43,737 nt of DNA, taken from positions 1 through 43,737 of the forward strand of contig CAJCHR010000016.1 in the NCBI GenBank assembly GCA_903970225.1, written 5' to 3'. Positions 43,724 through 43,737 of the stretch are shown in pieces. The position numbers were made by a program, and so were the translations under genes. This stretch comes from Actinobacteria bacterium 21-64-8. GTDB taxonomy: Bacteria > Pseudomonadota > Alphaproteobacteria > Sphingomonadales > Sphingomonadaceae. The notes under the pieces are model-generated. The model was not told where the DNA came from and ran no database searches. It saw only the letters and a list, made by a program, of their open reading frames with translations. Each line of letters begins with the position of its first letter. The stretch's first letter is position 1.

Positions 43724-43737
43724 CCTAACCATTTTCT

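Noticed and set aside
1-43737. CRISPR arrays, rRNA genes or insertion sequences
   Set aside because: No regularly spaced repeats, rRNA motifs, transposase domains or terminal inverted repeats were recognised on reading the window.

Overview
The window looks like chromosomal DNA of a high-GC alphaproteobacterium, most likely a sphingomonad (Sphingomonadaceae). The reasons are the two TonB-dependent receptors with sphingomonad-style signal and plug sequences, the many SDR, SnoaL, EthD and DUF3237-type catabolic proteins, the queuosine-precursor transporter, recF standing apart from dnaA/gyrB, and frequent GTG/TTG starts with 1-8 nt gene overlaps. No phage, transposase or CRISPR was seen. This assignment comes from protein style only; no database was searched.

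Layout. (1) 1-7.6 kb is a catabolic/detoxification block: the end of an MFS transporter and a DUF3237 protein; a leftward set of old-yellow-enzyme reductase, SDR, SnoaL-like protein and TetR; a divergent exported alpha/beta hydrolase with a second SnoaL-like protein; an NmrA-like reductase and an AraC regulator. (2) 7.9-15.7 kb is a transport block: a TonB-dependent receptor, a 958-residue winged-helix/STAND-ATPase regulator, an MFS permease and an EthD-like protein. A 31-nt element of similar sequence lies before both the receptor and the permease/EthD pair. (3) 15.7-17.9 kb holds two exported proteases on the minus strand: an S41 peptidase and a retropepsin-like protein whose signal peptide is in a different reading frame. 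(4) 18.0-22.2 kb is a divergent module: TetR plus ABC-F ATPase to the left, SDR plus cytochrome P450 to the right. Two near-identical 18-nt operator-like palindromes lie between them, and the P450 is frameshifted. (5) 22.5-26.3 kb is a three-subunit molybdenum aldehyde oxidoreductase operon (2Fe-2S, FAD, Moco) with ATGA overlaps. (6) 26.7-31.5 kb holds an AraC regulator divergent from a second TonB-dependent receptor, then a strong terminator and an uncharacterised 338-residue protein. (7) 31.5-32.4 kb holds a small hypothetical gene next to tRNA-Arg(TCT), possibly a remnant mini-island. (8) 32.5-38.4 kb is core: a YhhQ-type transporter, recF, and a tesA-like lipoprotein esterase divergent from a ybbA/ybbP-like ABC exporter. 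(9) 38.5-41.7 kb is an AAA ATPase with two GT2 glycosyltransferases, converging on a PilZ-domain membrane protein, so probably surface polysaccharide linked to c-di-GMP. (10) The end is mostly non-coding, then a DUF4136 lipoprotein with a glycine-rich insert and a terminator.

How it fits together. The left two thirds read as accessory uptake and oxidation or reduction of small hydrophobic or carbonyl compounds, with outer-membrane receptors, inner-membrane permeases, redox enzymes and local regulators. Substrates cannot be read from the sequence. The right third is mostly housekeeping and envelope functions. The most promising unexplained elements are the twin operators with the TetR/ABC-F//SDR/P450 module, the shared 31-nt promoter element with the giant STAND regulator, the exported protease pair, and the ATPase/GT2/GT2/PilZ locus.
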